Assembly (NCBI RefSeq): GCF_020833685.1
Contig: NZ_JACKZY010000001.1
Span: forward strand, 818,578 to 882,577
DNA length: 64,000 nucleotides
Direction of reading: 5' to 3'
Source: Nitratireductor sp. B36
GTDB taxonomy: Bacteria; Pseudomonadota; Alphaproteobacteria; Rhizobiales; Rhizobiaceae
Below the pieces are notes generated by a model that saw only the letters and a list, made by a program, of their open reading frames with translations, did not search any database and was not told where the DNA came from. Below are positions 55,410 through 64,000 of the stretch, piece after piece; within the stretch, counting starts at the first letter, position 1; each line of letters opens with the position of its first letter. The position numbers and the translations under genes are program-made.

Positions 55410-55825
55410 TATCGTTCGAGCTCTCCTTGCTCCGCCTTGTTGCGATATTGCAGCGCTATCAGCAGGCCCTTCATGAGGCGGAGAGCCGTGAGGCAAAGAA
55501 CAAGCGCAAGCGGGATCCAGAGGAGAAAGTGAACCCAGAGCGCAGGTCCGAGGGACACTTCCATCCACAGAGCCAGCCCCACGACCAGAAAACCGATGAT
55601 CAGGATAACGAACACTGCCGGTCCGTCGCCGGCATCGGCAAAGCTATAGTCCAGCCGGCAATTGTGGCATCCTCGTCCCACGCTCAGAAAACCGGCAAAG
55701 AGCCGCCCTTCCCCGCAGCGCGGGCAACGACCGCCAAGCCCGGCGCTGACCGGATCAACCGGCGGCCAGATCGCCTGATCGACGACAGGCTCGTCAACTT
55801 GTGTGTTGTTCTGTCGCTCGGTCAT
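55409..55825 (-). CDS. DUF983 family membrane protein
   Basis: The protein has 138 residues. A zinc-ribbon-like CPRCGEGRLF with a second pair CHNCRLDY follows a polar start, then DAGDGPAVFVILIIGFLVVG opens two or three membrane helices. DUF983 genes sit in the ctaE-SURF1 gap of many alphaproteobacteria. A role in oxidase assembly or metal supply is guessed from position only. It starts after the terminator that follows ctaE, so it may have its own promoter in the 216 bases of 55826-56041. Confidence 0.9.
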   Translation of the reverse strand: MTERQNNTQVDEPVVDQAIWPPVDPVSAGLGGRCPRCGEGRLFAGFLSVGRGCHNCRLDYSFADAGDGPAVFVILIIGFLVVGLALWMEVSLGPALWVHFLLWIPLALVLCLTALRLMKGLLIALQYRNKAEQGELER

Positions 55826-55984
55826 GTCGTTTCAATCCCGCGTCAAACCAGGGAAAGATATACTGCCCGGCTGGTTGCATGTCCGTGCGCTCTAGCATGG
55901 CAGCGCCAGCCCGGTCGACACCGCCTCATGACGCAGCCCACGGATAGGACGAGAATGCGTCCCAAAAAAGAACGTGACTTGGCC

Positions 55985-56020
55985 AAAAAAAGAAAGCGGC
56001 CGGGTTTCCCCAGCCGCCTT
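55985..56020 (-). terminator. Rho-independent terminator after ctaE
   Basis: On the minus strand a stem of about 12 pairs (including AAGGCGGC with GCCGCTTT) is capped by a GAAA tetraloop and followed by CTTTTTTT. It begins 22 bases after the ctaE stop. This is the clearest intrinsic terminator in the window. Confidence 0.9.
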
Positions 56021-56041
56021 TCGCATTCTCACACTGCCTTG

Positions 56042-56926
56042 TCAGCCGTGTGCAATCGTCGCGCCCGCAGAGGCCCAAACATAGACGAAGGTGAAGAGGA
56101 AGAGCCACACCACGTCAACGAAGTGCCAGTACCATGCAGCCGCCTCGAAACCGAAATGATGCTTCGGCGTGAAGTCACCAGCCATGGCGCGCAGCAGGCA
56201 GACCAGAAGGAAGATGGTGCCGACGAACACGTGGAAGCCGTGGAAACCGGTCGCCATGTAGAAGGTCGCACCATAGATCGAATCGGAGAAGGCGAACGGT
56301 GCATGCATGTACTCATAAGCCTGAACAAAGGAGAACAGCACGCCGAGCGCCACGGTTAGAGCCAATCCCCACACGAGGCCCTTGCGGTCGTCTTCAAGCA
56401 GCGCATGGTGAGCCCAGGTGACCGTCGTTCCGGACAAGAGCAGGATGATCGTGTTGTAGAGCGGCAGGTGGAAGGGATCGAGAACCTCGACGCCTGCCGG
56501 CGGCCACACGCCTCCGGTGAATTCGGCGCGCGTTGCCTGCACCGCCTCGCCCGGGAACAGGCTGGCATCAAAGAACGCCCAGAACCACGCCACGAAGAAC
56601 ATCAGCTCCGAGGCGATGAACATGATCATGCCGTAGCGCAGATGGAGCGAAACGACGCGGGTGTGGTGACCCTCATGCCCCTCGCGAATGGTGTCGGCCC
56701 ACCAGGAATACATGGTGAAAAGCACCAGGAAGAGGCCGATCAGGAAAAGCCAGAAATTGGTCGCGGCGAGGTCCACACCGAAAATGGTGAACTCAGAGCC
56801 GTTGAGCGCCTTCATCCAGGCGATGCCGCCAATGGACATGATCAGGGCGCCAAGCGAGCCAAGGAACGGCCATGGGCTCGGGTCGATGATGTGATAGTCG
56901 TGATGTTTTGCGTGCGCGTCGGCCAT
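56042..56926 (-). CDS. ctaE: Cytochrome c oxidase subunit III
   Basis: The protein has 294 residues from the ATG at 56926 and about seven hydrophobic segments. Family motifs include HDYHIIDPSPWPFLGSLGAL at the start, MFIASELMFFVAWFWAFFDASL, and the end FEAAAWYWHFVDVVWLFLFTFVYVW, which carries the conserved HFVDVVW. It is one of the three core subunits of the aa3-type oxidase in the inner membrane. It starts one base after the ctaG stop. The terminator at 55985 ends this part of the operon. Confidence 0.97.
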   Translation of the reverse strand: MADAHAKHHDYHIIDPSPWPFLGSLGALIMSIGGIAWMKALNGSEFTIFGVDLAATNFWLFLIGLFLVLFTMYSWWADTIREGHEGHHTRVVSLHLRYGMIMFIASELMFFVAWFWAFFDASLFPGEAVQATRAEFTGGVWPPAGVEVLDPFHLPLYNTIILLLSGTTVTWAHHALLEDDRKGLVWGLALTVALGVLFSFVQAYEYMHAPFAFSDSIYGATFYMATGFHGFHVFVGTIFLLVCLLRAMAGDFTPKHHFGFEAAAWYWHFVDVVWLFLFTFVYVWASAGATIAHG

Positions 56927-56927
56927 G

Positions 56928-57542
56928 TCAGCCCCCGAGATTCTCGTTCTGATTGGTGTTGGTCTTGGGCGCGGCAGCCACCGGCGCCTTCTTCTCAAGC
57001 GGGAAGAATGTGTAGGAAAGCGTAATCGTTTTCAGGTTCTTCAACTCAGGCACGTTGACGATCTCCGGGTCGACAAAGAACACGACCGGCATGTCATAGG
57101 ATTGTCCCGGTTGCAACTCCTGTTCCGTGAAGCAGAAGCACTCGACCTTGTTGAAATAGGCGCCGGCCCGCGCCGGCGACACGTTGAAGGTCGCCGTGCC
57201 CGACGTGGGCACGTTGGAAAGGTTCCGTGAAACGTAGGAAATCTGCTTCGTCTCGCCCAGACGCAGCGTCACTTCACGCTGTTTCGGCTGGAACTCCCAA
57301 GGCACGCCGTTCGTATTGGCGTCAAACCGAACAGTGATGGTCTGGTCCAGAATCGTATCGGAATACTGTTCGACACGTTGAGTGGTGCCGCCATAACCCG
57401 TCACCTGGCAGAAGAGCTGGTAGAGCGGTACGGCTGCGTAGGCCATGCCCACCATGCCGCCCACCACGGCAACGCAAAGGATCGCTGCATTGCGATTTCG
57501 ATGCCCTGCTGTCTCTTTCCGGTTTTCCGGCTTGCCACTCAT
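56928..57542 (-). CDS. ctaG: Cytochrome c oxidase assembly protein CtaG (Cox11)
   Basis: The protein has 204 residues from the ATG at 57542, six bases after GAGG; a GTG four codons upstream is possible. One membrane helix (NAAILCVAVVGGMVGMAYAAVPLYQLFCQVTGYGGTTQ) carries the conserved cysteine. The periplasmic domain has NKVECFCFTEQ, the copper-binding CFC motif of Cox11. It delivers copper to the CuB site of subunit I. It lies between the 52-residue gene and ctaE. Confidence 0.96.
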   Translation of the reverse strand: MSGKPENRKETAGHRNRNAAILCVAVVGGMVGMAYAAVPLYQLFCQVTGYGGTTQRVEQYSDTILDQTITVRFDANTNGVPWEFQPKQREVTLRLGETKQISYVSRNLSNVPTSGTATFNVSPARAGAYFNKVECFCFTEQELQPGQSYDMPVVFFVDPEIVNVPELKNLKTITLSYTFFPLEKKAPVAAAPKTNTNQNENLGG

Positions 57543-57550
57543 GTCAAACC

Positions 57551-57709
57551 TCACATCGCGCGCTCGAACAGGCCCGGCCCGAGCTTGGCCAGGCTGCCGA
57601 CATAGACGAGCACAACGAAGACAGCGAGTGCGATGGCAAGGGCGATGTTGCGCTTGCGGCGGGCCTTCAGCTGCGCTTCAGTCGGTTTGAGAAGGTCTTT
57701 GTCCATCAT
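57551..57709 (-). CDS. Small single-helix protein between ctaB and ctaG (CoxF-like)
   Basis: A 52-residue protein starts at the ATG at 57709 (or the next ATG at 57706), with GAGG just upstream. Residues 1-22 are polar and basic (KPTEAQLKARRKRNIAL), then one membrane helix (ALAIALAVFVVLVYVGSL) and a short tail ending FERAM. Its position between heme O synthase and CtaG matches the small CoxF-type gene of alphaproteobacterial oxidase operons. It is probably a minor subunit or assembly partner. The function is not proved by sequence. Confidence 0.82.
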   Translation of the reverse strand: MMDKDLLKPTEAQLKARRKRNIALAIALAVFVVLVYVGSLAKLGPGLFERAM

Positions 57710-57715
57710 CTCACC

Positions 57716-58654
57716 TCAAGAAACCAAACCAAGGCTGGCAAGCAGCCGGTCGGCGAGAAGCGCCGTGAACAGGACGAAAAGATAGAGCAACGAATAGCCG
57801 AAAAGCGCCTTGGCGGGTTTCATGCTCGTATCGCTTTCCGGCATGCGCAGCACCTGCCAGGAATACCAGATGAAGCCGACGCCCAGGATCGCGGCAACAG
57901 CTCCAAAGGCAAAGCTCGCAAAACCTGCCACCACCGGCAGGATACCGCTTGCGGCGAGAAGCAGCGCATAGATGAAAATCTGCTTCTTGGTCGTGGCATG
58001 TCCGGCGACATTGGGCAGCATAGGAATGCCCGCGCGTTCGTAATCGCCCGATTTGAAAAGCGCCAGCGCCCAGAAGTGCGGCGGCGTCCACAGGAAGATG
58101 ATGAGGAAGAGCACGAGGCTTTCCATGCTCACCGTGCCGGTGACCGCGGCCCAGCCAACGACCGGCGGCAGCGCGCCCGCGGCACCGCCAATAACGATGT
58201 TCTGCGGCGTCGAGCGCTTGAGCCACATCGTGTAGATCACGGCGTAGAAGAAAATCGTGAAGGCCAGCAGCGCTGCGGCCGTCCAGTTGGCCATCAGGCC
58301 GAGTGTGGCCACGGAAAACGCCGAGAGCACCAGACCGAAGCCAAGCGCCTCGCCCGGCGTGACGCGACCGGCCGGAACGGGCCGGCGGGCCGTGCGCCCC
58401 ATCACCGCATCGATATCGGCGTCATACCACATGTTGAGCGCGCCCGAGGCGCCCGCACCAACGGCGATGGCCGCGATGGAGATGATCGCAAGCAGCGGGT
58501 TCGGCACCCCAGGTGCCATCACCATGCCCACAAAAGCCGTAAAGACAACAAGCGACATCACGCGCGGCTTCAAAAGCGCAATGAAATCGCCGGGTGCGGC
58601 CTCGGAAAGGCGCAGCCCCGTATCGTCCATATGCTCCTGATCAACCAACGCCAT
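57716..58654 (-). CDS. ctaB: Protoheme IX farnesyltransferase (heme O synthase)
   Basis: The protein has 312 residues from the ATG at 58654 with about nine hydrophobic segments. It is a UbiA-family prenyltransferase: [18 protein letters not shown], the aspartate-rich [23 protein letters not shown], and the second motif [17 protein letters not shown]. It adds farnesyl to heme B to give heme O, the precursor of heme A. It lies between ctaD and the 52-residue gene on the same strand. Confidence 0.97.
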   Translation of the reverse strand: MALVDQEHMDDTGLRLSEAAPGDFIALLKPRVMSLVVFTAFVGMVMAPGVPNPLLAIISIAAIAVGAGASGALNMWYDADIDAVMGRTARRPVPAGRVTPGEALGFGLVLSAFSVATLGLMANWTAAALLAFTIFFYAVIYTMWLKRSTPQNIVIGGAAGALPPVVGWAAVTGTVSMESLVLFLIIFLWTPPHFWALALFKSGDYERAGIPMLPNVAGHATTKKQIFIYALLLAASGILPVVAGFASFAFGAVAAILGVGFIWYSWQVLRMPESDTSMKPAKALFGYSLLYLFVLFTALLADRLLASLGLVS

Positions 58655-58737
58655 GGTGTGCCTTCGTTCTGTTAATCGGCTGCGCGGCACATTCGAAGAC
58701 GGGCCGCGCAACCTTCACGCTTTGAATTTGCCTGCGA

Positions 58738-60393
<1,656 letters not shown>

Positions 60394-60428
60394 CTACCGC
60401 TCCATTTCCTCTCTAGACGTCAGCCGGC

Positions 60429-61289
60429 TCATTCGCCAGCAGACGCAACTTTCGTATTGCCCTCGATTGCGGCCATCAAAGCCTTGTTGGCGCCGGCGAG
60501 GTCTTCACCGGCGGCTGCAATCCAGGTGTCATATTGGTCTTGAGCCACAACGCGGATGGCAATCGGCATAAAGGCGTGATCCTTGCCACAAAGTTCCGAG
60601 CACTGGCCGTAATAAAGGCCTTCCTTCTCGGCCTTGAACCAGGTCTCGTTGATGCGGCCGGGAACGGCGTCGACCTTGACGCCGAAAGCCGGCATGGCAA
60701 ACGCGTGAATCACGTCGCTGGCCGTCACGAGGACGCGCACGGTGGTGTCGACGGGAACAACGACTTCATTATCCACGGCCAGAAGACGCGGATAGACGGA
60801 TTTGTCTTCCTTACCGGCATCGGCGCGTTCGTCTTCCTTAAGCATAAGAGAGCTGAAGGAAACGGGCTCTTCAAGCTGGTATTCGTAGTCCCAGTACCAC
60901 TGCACACCCGTGGCCTTGATGGTGAGGGCTGGTTCCTCCTCGGGCGTGTACTGCGCCGTCAGAAGCTGGAACGACGGCACCGCCAGGAACAGCAGCACAA
61001 TCACCGGACCAACGGTCCAGATGACTTCGATCAGCGTGTTGTGGCTGGTGCGCGACGGCGTGGGATTTGCCTTTGCGCGGAAACGCAGGATGCACCAAGC
61101 CAGCAAGGCCATCACCAGAATGGTGATCGGCACGATGAACCACAAAGTGTATTCCTCGAACCAGGTGATCTCATGCATGATGCCGGTTGCGGCCGGTTGA
61201 AAGCGCATCTGCCAAGGCTCAGGTTGCGCAGCAACGGCGCCCGTGGCGAGAAACGGCAGAGTGGCAAGGCCAACAGCGATATTCTTCAT
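60429..61289 (-). CDS. ctaC: Cytochrome c oxidase subunit II
   Basis: The protein has 286 residues from the ATG at 61289; an ATG four codons upstream (61301) is also possible, and neither has an ideal ribosome-binding site. A signal peptide (FLATGAVAAQ) precedes two membrane helices. The CuA site is CSELCGKDHAFMPI with histidine at DVIHAFAMPAFGVK. The subunit accepts electrons from cytochrome c. It is the first gene of the oxidase operon. Confidence 0.97.
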   Translation of the reverse strand: MKNIAVGLATLPFLATGAVAAQPEPWQMRFQPAATGIMHEITWFEEYTLWFIVPITILVMALLAWCILRFRAKANPTPSRTSHNTLIEVIWTVGPVIVLLFLAVPSFQLLTAQYTPEEEPALTIKATGVQWYWDYEYQLEEPVSFSSLMLKEDERADAGKEDKSVYPRLLAVDNEVVVPVDTTVRVLVTASDVIHAFAMPAFGVKVDAVPGRINETWFKAEKEGLYYGQCSELCGKDHAFMPIAIRVVAQDQYDTWIAAAGEDLAGANKALMAAIEGNTKVASAGE

Positions 61290-61642
61290 AACCCTCGTCA
61301 TCTCCCGTGGCGACACGGCAAGCCGGAACGTCCGGTTTTGCCGCAAAGGGAATTCTGGCTTTTTATAGGCGCGTTCAAACCATACTCTCATTTGAACCGC
61401 AAGGAAGGCGTTGGATGCGACGTGCGGCATTTTTGCGCCCCTTCGGCAGGCTCATACTGCCGTCCACGTTGAAAGTGCAATAGCACAAAACGCCCGGGCG
61501 TCCCATTTCCGTCGGAATTGCCCGCAAATGTCATTATTGTTTTCGCGTAATCGGGTTTTCCCAATCTTTTGCCGAAGCCCTCCCTTTTCGCCAACTGCAA
61601 TCGCAGGATAAATTGCCCTGATTCGTACGGGAGCCAGGAACC
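61290..61642. other. Divergent region between ctaC and ialB
   Basis: About 350 bases without a convincing gene. It should hold the promoters of the oxidase operon (minus) and of ialB (plus). The clearest element is the inverted repeat at 61373-61397. Short open frames are present but lack support. Confidence 0.4.
61373..61397. promoter_or_regulatory. Inverted repeat GTTCAAA-N11-TTTGAAC upstream of ctaC
   Basis: Perfect 7-base arms flank an 11-base spacer. It lies 84 bases before the ctaC start and is in the divergent promoter region, so it may bind a dimeric regulator. It is not an SOS box, because the half sites are inverted rather than direct. Confidence 0.4.
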
Positions 61643-62155
61643 ATGAGCACGTCCTTCCTCAAATGCGCCGCTGCAGCGCTCGCGATGACCGTTTTCCCCG
61701 TCATGGGCGCGCACGCGCAGCAGAGCGGCACGGTTCGCTCGACTCATGGCGCCTGGTCCATCCTCTGCGACACGCCCGCCGGCGCCTCCAGCGAACAATG
61801 CGCGATGATGCAGAATGTCGTTGCCGAAGACCGGCCAGAAATGGGGCTTTCAGTCGTCGTGCTTCGCACCGCCGACGGAAAGGCGGAAATCCTGCGTGTT
61901 CTGGCTCCGCTCGGTGTGCTCTTGCCAAATGGCCTCGGCCTCAACGTGGACGGCAAGGATATCGGTCGGGCCTACTTCGTGCGCTGTTTCCAGGATGGCT
62001 GCTACGCCGAGGTGATCCTTGAGGAGCAGCTTGTGGAAACCTTCAAGATCGGCCAGTCCGCGACGTTCATCGTCTTCCAGACCCCGGAAGAAGGCATTGG
62101 CATCCCCGTTGATCTCAACGGTTTTGCTGAAGGTTTCGAAGCCCTGCCCCGCTAA
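61643..62155 (+). CDS. Invasion-associated locus B (IalB) family protein
   Basis: The protein has 170 residues, with CAGGAA seven bases upstream of the ATG. Residues 1-25 are a signal peptide (ALAMTVFPVMGAHAQ). The IalB pattern follows: STHGAWSILCDTPAG, CAMMQNV, ADGKAEILRVLAPLGVLLPNGLGLNVDG, and the cysteine pair FVRCFQDGCYAEVILEE. It is a periplasmic protein; the Bartonella homologue is linked to erythrocyte entry, but most rhizobial copies have unknown roles. A hairpin follows at 62200. Confidence 0.92.
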   Translation: MSTSFLKCAAAALAMTVFPVMGAHAQQSGTVRSTHGAWSILCDTPAGASSEQCAMMQNVVAEDRPEMGLSVVVLRTADGKAEILRVLAPLGVLLPNGLGLNVDGKDIGRAYFVRCFQDGCYAEVILEEQLVETFKIGQSATFIVFQTPEEGIGIPVDLNGFAEGFEALPR

Positions 62156-62199
62156 TCGCGGAACTTCCTGTCCAAGCCGCACTGGATTGCGTGCCCGTG

Positions 62200-62219
62200 C
62201 TCCCTTAAATGAAAGGGAG
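62200..62219 (+). terminator. Hairpin between ialB and tldD
   Basis: CTCCCTT and AAGGGAG pair perfectly around a 6-base loop and are followed by TTTCG. It may end part of the ialB transcript before tldD, which starts 20 bases later. Confidence 0.45.
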
Positions 62220-62238
62220 TTTCGACAGGATATTGTTC

Positions 62239-63657
62239 ATGACCGCCAAATCGCTTCTCGACGCCTTCGACTGCTCGCCCGATCGCCTGAAGACGCTCCT
62301 TGCCGACACGATCCGTGGCGCGGATGACGGAGAACTCTTCCTTGAATATCGGGAAGGAGAAGCGCTTGTTTTCGACGATGGGCGCCTGAAGACCGCGAGC
62401 TTCAACACCGATCAGGGTTTTGGCCTGCGCGCCGTTGCCGGTGAAGCCTCGGGCTATGCCCATTCCAGCGAGTTGACGGAAGCTTCGCTGCGCCGCGCCG
62501 CCGACGCCGTTTCCACCGTCAAGGACGGATATTCGGGCAAGCTCGCCACGGCTCCCGCCGGCACGAATCAGCGTCTTTATGGAGACGAGAACCCGATCAC
62601 CTCGCCGGGCTTTGAGGAAAAAGCGAAGCTCCTGCAGGAAATCGATGGCTGGCTTCGTGCGAAAGACCCGCGCGTACGGCAGGTCACCGCGTCGCTCGCC
62701 GCCTCATGGCAGCATGTGGAAATCCTGCGTGCCGACGGCCAGATCGCCCGCGACATCCGCCCGCTTGTGCGCGTCAATGTCTCGGTCATGGTCGGCGATG
62801 GCGACCGGCAGGAAACCGGCTCCTACGGCATGGGCGGACGCAAGAGTTTTGGCGAGTTTCTGGCCGAGGATTCCTGGCAGTTCGCCGCCGGCGAGGCGCT
62901 TCGCCAGGCGCTCGTCAATCTGGAAGCCGTTCCCGCGCCTGCCGGCACCTTCGACATCGTTCTTGCCAATGGCTGGCCGGGCGTGATGTTGCATGAGGCC
63001 GTGGGTCATGGTCTCGAAGGCGACTTCAACCGCAAGAAGACCTCCGCCTTTGCCGGCCTGATGGGCGAGCAAGTCGCCGCCAAGGGCGTCACCGTTGTGG
63101 ATGACGGCACCATCTCGGAGCGCCGCGGTTCGCTCACCATCGATGATGAAGGCACGCCGTCGGGCCGCAACGTGCTGATCGAGGACGGAAAGCTGGTCGG
63201 CTACATGCAGGATCGCCAGAACGCCCGCCTGATGGGCATGGCACCCACCGGCAACGGTCGGCGCGAATCCTACGCGCGCGAGCCCATGCCCCGCATGACC
63301 AACACCTACATGACGGGCGGCGACAAGACCCCTGAAGAGATCATCGCCTCGGTCAAAAAAGGCATCTATGCAGTGTCCTTCGGCGGCGGTCAGGTGGACA
63401 TCACCTCCGGCAAATTCGTGTTCGGCTGCACCGAGGCCTATATGATCGAGGACGGCAAGGTCACCCAACCCATCAAGGGCGCGATGCTGATCGGCAATGG
63501 ACCAGATGCCATGCACCGCGTTTCCATGGTCGGCAACGACATGAGCCTCGACAATGGCATCGGCATGTGTGGCAAGGCCGGACAGGGCGTGCCCGTCGGC
63601 GTCGGCCAGCCACATCTGCGCATGGACCAGATGACCGTGGGCGGCACGCAGACCTGA
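62239..63657 (+). CDS. tldD: Metalloprotease TldD
   Basis: The protein has 472 residues from the ATG at 62239, with AGGA nine bases upstream. The zinc motif is in [12 protein letters not shown] (HExxxH type of the TldD/PmbA family). Other family segments are [18 protein letters not shown] near the start and [28 protein letters not shown] near the end. TldD with TldE degrades unfolded peptides and matures some ribosomally made peptides. The pairing with ctaC in a divergent order is common in rhizobia. Its TGA overlaps the cobB start. Confidence 0.97.
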   Translation: MTAKSLLDAFDCSPDRLKTLLADTIRGADDGELFLEYREGEALVFDDGRLKTASFNTDQGFGLRAVAGEASGYAHSSELTEASLRRAADAVSTVKDGYSGKLATAPAGTNQRLYGDENPITSPGFEEKAKLLQEIDGWLRAKDPRVRQVTASLAASWQHVEILRADGQIARDIRPLVRVNVSVMVGDGDRQETGSYGMGGRKSFGEFLAEDSWQFAAGEALRQALVNLEAVPAPAGTFDIVLANGWPGVMLHEAVGHGLEGDFNRKKTSAFAGLMGEQVAAKGVTVVDDGTISERRGSLTIDDEGTPSGRNVLIEDGKLVGYMQDRQNARLMGMAPTGNGRRESYAREPMPRMTNTYMTGGDKTPEEIIASVKKGIYAVSFGGGQVDITSGKFVFGCTEAYMIEDGKVTQPIKGAMLIGNGPDAMHRVSMVGNDMSLDNGIGMCGKAGQGVPVGVGQPHLRMDQMTVGGTQT

Positions 63658-64000
63658 TGGATTACCGGCGCATCGTCATACTCACCGGCGCGGGTGTCTC
63701 TGCCGAATCGGGCGTGGACACCTTCCGCGACAAGAACGGGCTTTGGTCGAAGATCGACTACCGTGACGTGGCAACGCCGGAGGGTTTCGCCGCCAATCCC
63801 GCCCTGGTGCATGAATTCTACAATATGCGCCGGCGCAGGATCGCTGAACTGGAACCCAACGAAGCCCACCGCGCACTCGCCCGGCTGGAGCGCGACTTTG
63901 CAGGCGATGTGCTGCTCGTCACCCAGAATATCGACGACCTGCACGAACGCGCCGGCTCCAAAAACCTCATCCATATGCATGGCGAACACCGAAGCGCACT
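63657..64000 (+). CDS. cobB: NAD-dependent protein deacylase CobB (sirtuin), C-terminus cut by window edge
   Basis: The frame starts at the ATG at 63657, one base into the tldD stop, and runs to the window edge (114 codons). The NAD-binding motif [23 protein letters not shown] and the catalytic [22 protein letters not shown] are present. The YxxR pair (FYNMRRR) found in class III sirtuins suggests desuccinylase or deacetylase activity. The zinc-binding cysteines would lie beyond the edge. Confidence 0.94.
   Translation, partial: MDYRRIVILTGAGVSAESGVDTFRDKNGLWSKIDYRDVATPEGFAANPALVHEFYNMRRRRIAELEPNEAHRALARLERDFAGDVLLVTQNIDDLHERAGSKNLIHMHGEHRSA

Overview
The window looks like chromosomal DNA from an alphaproteobacterium of the order Hyphomicrobiales (Rhizobiales), probably Phyllobacteriaceae-like. 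The basis is inference from gene content: an imuA-imuB-dnaE2 cassette under a GTTC-N7-GTTC SOS box, a fused cysNC, a CcrM methylase, a BioY transporter, an IalB protein, and the ctaC-ctaD-ctaB-ctaG-ctaE respiratory cluster. Coding density is high. No insertion sequence, CRISPR array or intact prophage was seen.

Layout. 1-2.0 kb: two divergent GGDEF genes, one with an intact active site (cut by the window edge) and one degenerate. 2.1-2.2 kb: a highly structured intergenic stretch. 2.3-8.9 kb: a translesion-synthesis operon in which an endonuclease III-like gene precedes imuA, imuB and dnaE2. 9.0-13.6 kb: a sugar kinase, then the opposing sulfate-activation operon cysD-cysNC-cysQ. 13.8-22.0 kb: surface-polysaccharide genes (DegT aminotransferase, phosphomannomutase, manC, an O-antigen ligase-like protein, galE), interrupted by tRNA-Gln and a phage-like DUF2793 gene. 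22.1-31.8 kb: bioY, a metallo-beta-lactamase-fold hydrolase, DUF1499, DUF427, ppdK, an MFS pump with a divergent AraC regulator, DUF1810, and a VOC protein behind a second SOS box. 31.9-40.1 kb: genome maintenance (smc, a dsbA-like lipoprotein with a decayed tandem copy, dciA, mutY, a HAD hydrolase, ccrM). 40.2-52.6 kb: a secreted VWA protein, a HAD phosphatase, a lipoprotein, thrC, an M16 peptidase, a GNAT acetyltransferase, a large EAL protein, yqgE, a DsbD N-domain protein, a peroxiredoxin and rnhA. 52.6-61.3 kb, minus strand: the cytochrome aa3 oxidase structural and assembly genes, followed by ispH-thrB-rnhA. 61.6-64 kb: ialB, tldD and a truncated cobB.

How the genes work together. The HhH-GPD/ImuA/ImuB/DnaE2 proteins would form a damage-induced mutagenic repair module. 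CysD, CysNC and CysQ make PAPS and recycle its by-product PAP. Pmm and ManC make GDP-mannose, and GalE supplies UDP-galactose, for surface glycans. CtaB, CtaG and SURF1 assemble the oxidase formed by CtaC, CtaD and CtaE. ThrB and ThrC complete threonine synthesis.

The observations most worth a second look are the SOS box before the VOC gene, the glycosylase that heads the mutasome operon on a possibly leaderless transcript, the decayed tandem dsbA copy, the degenerate GGDEF protein that keeps its inhibitory c-di-GMP site, and several compact RNA or operator structures between genes.
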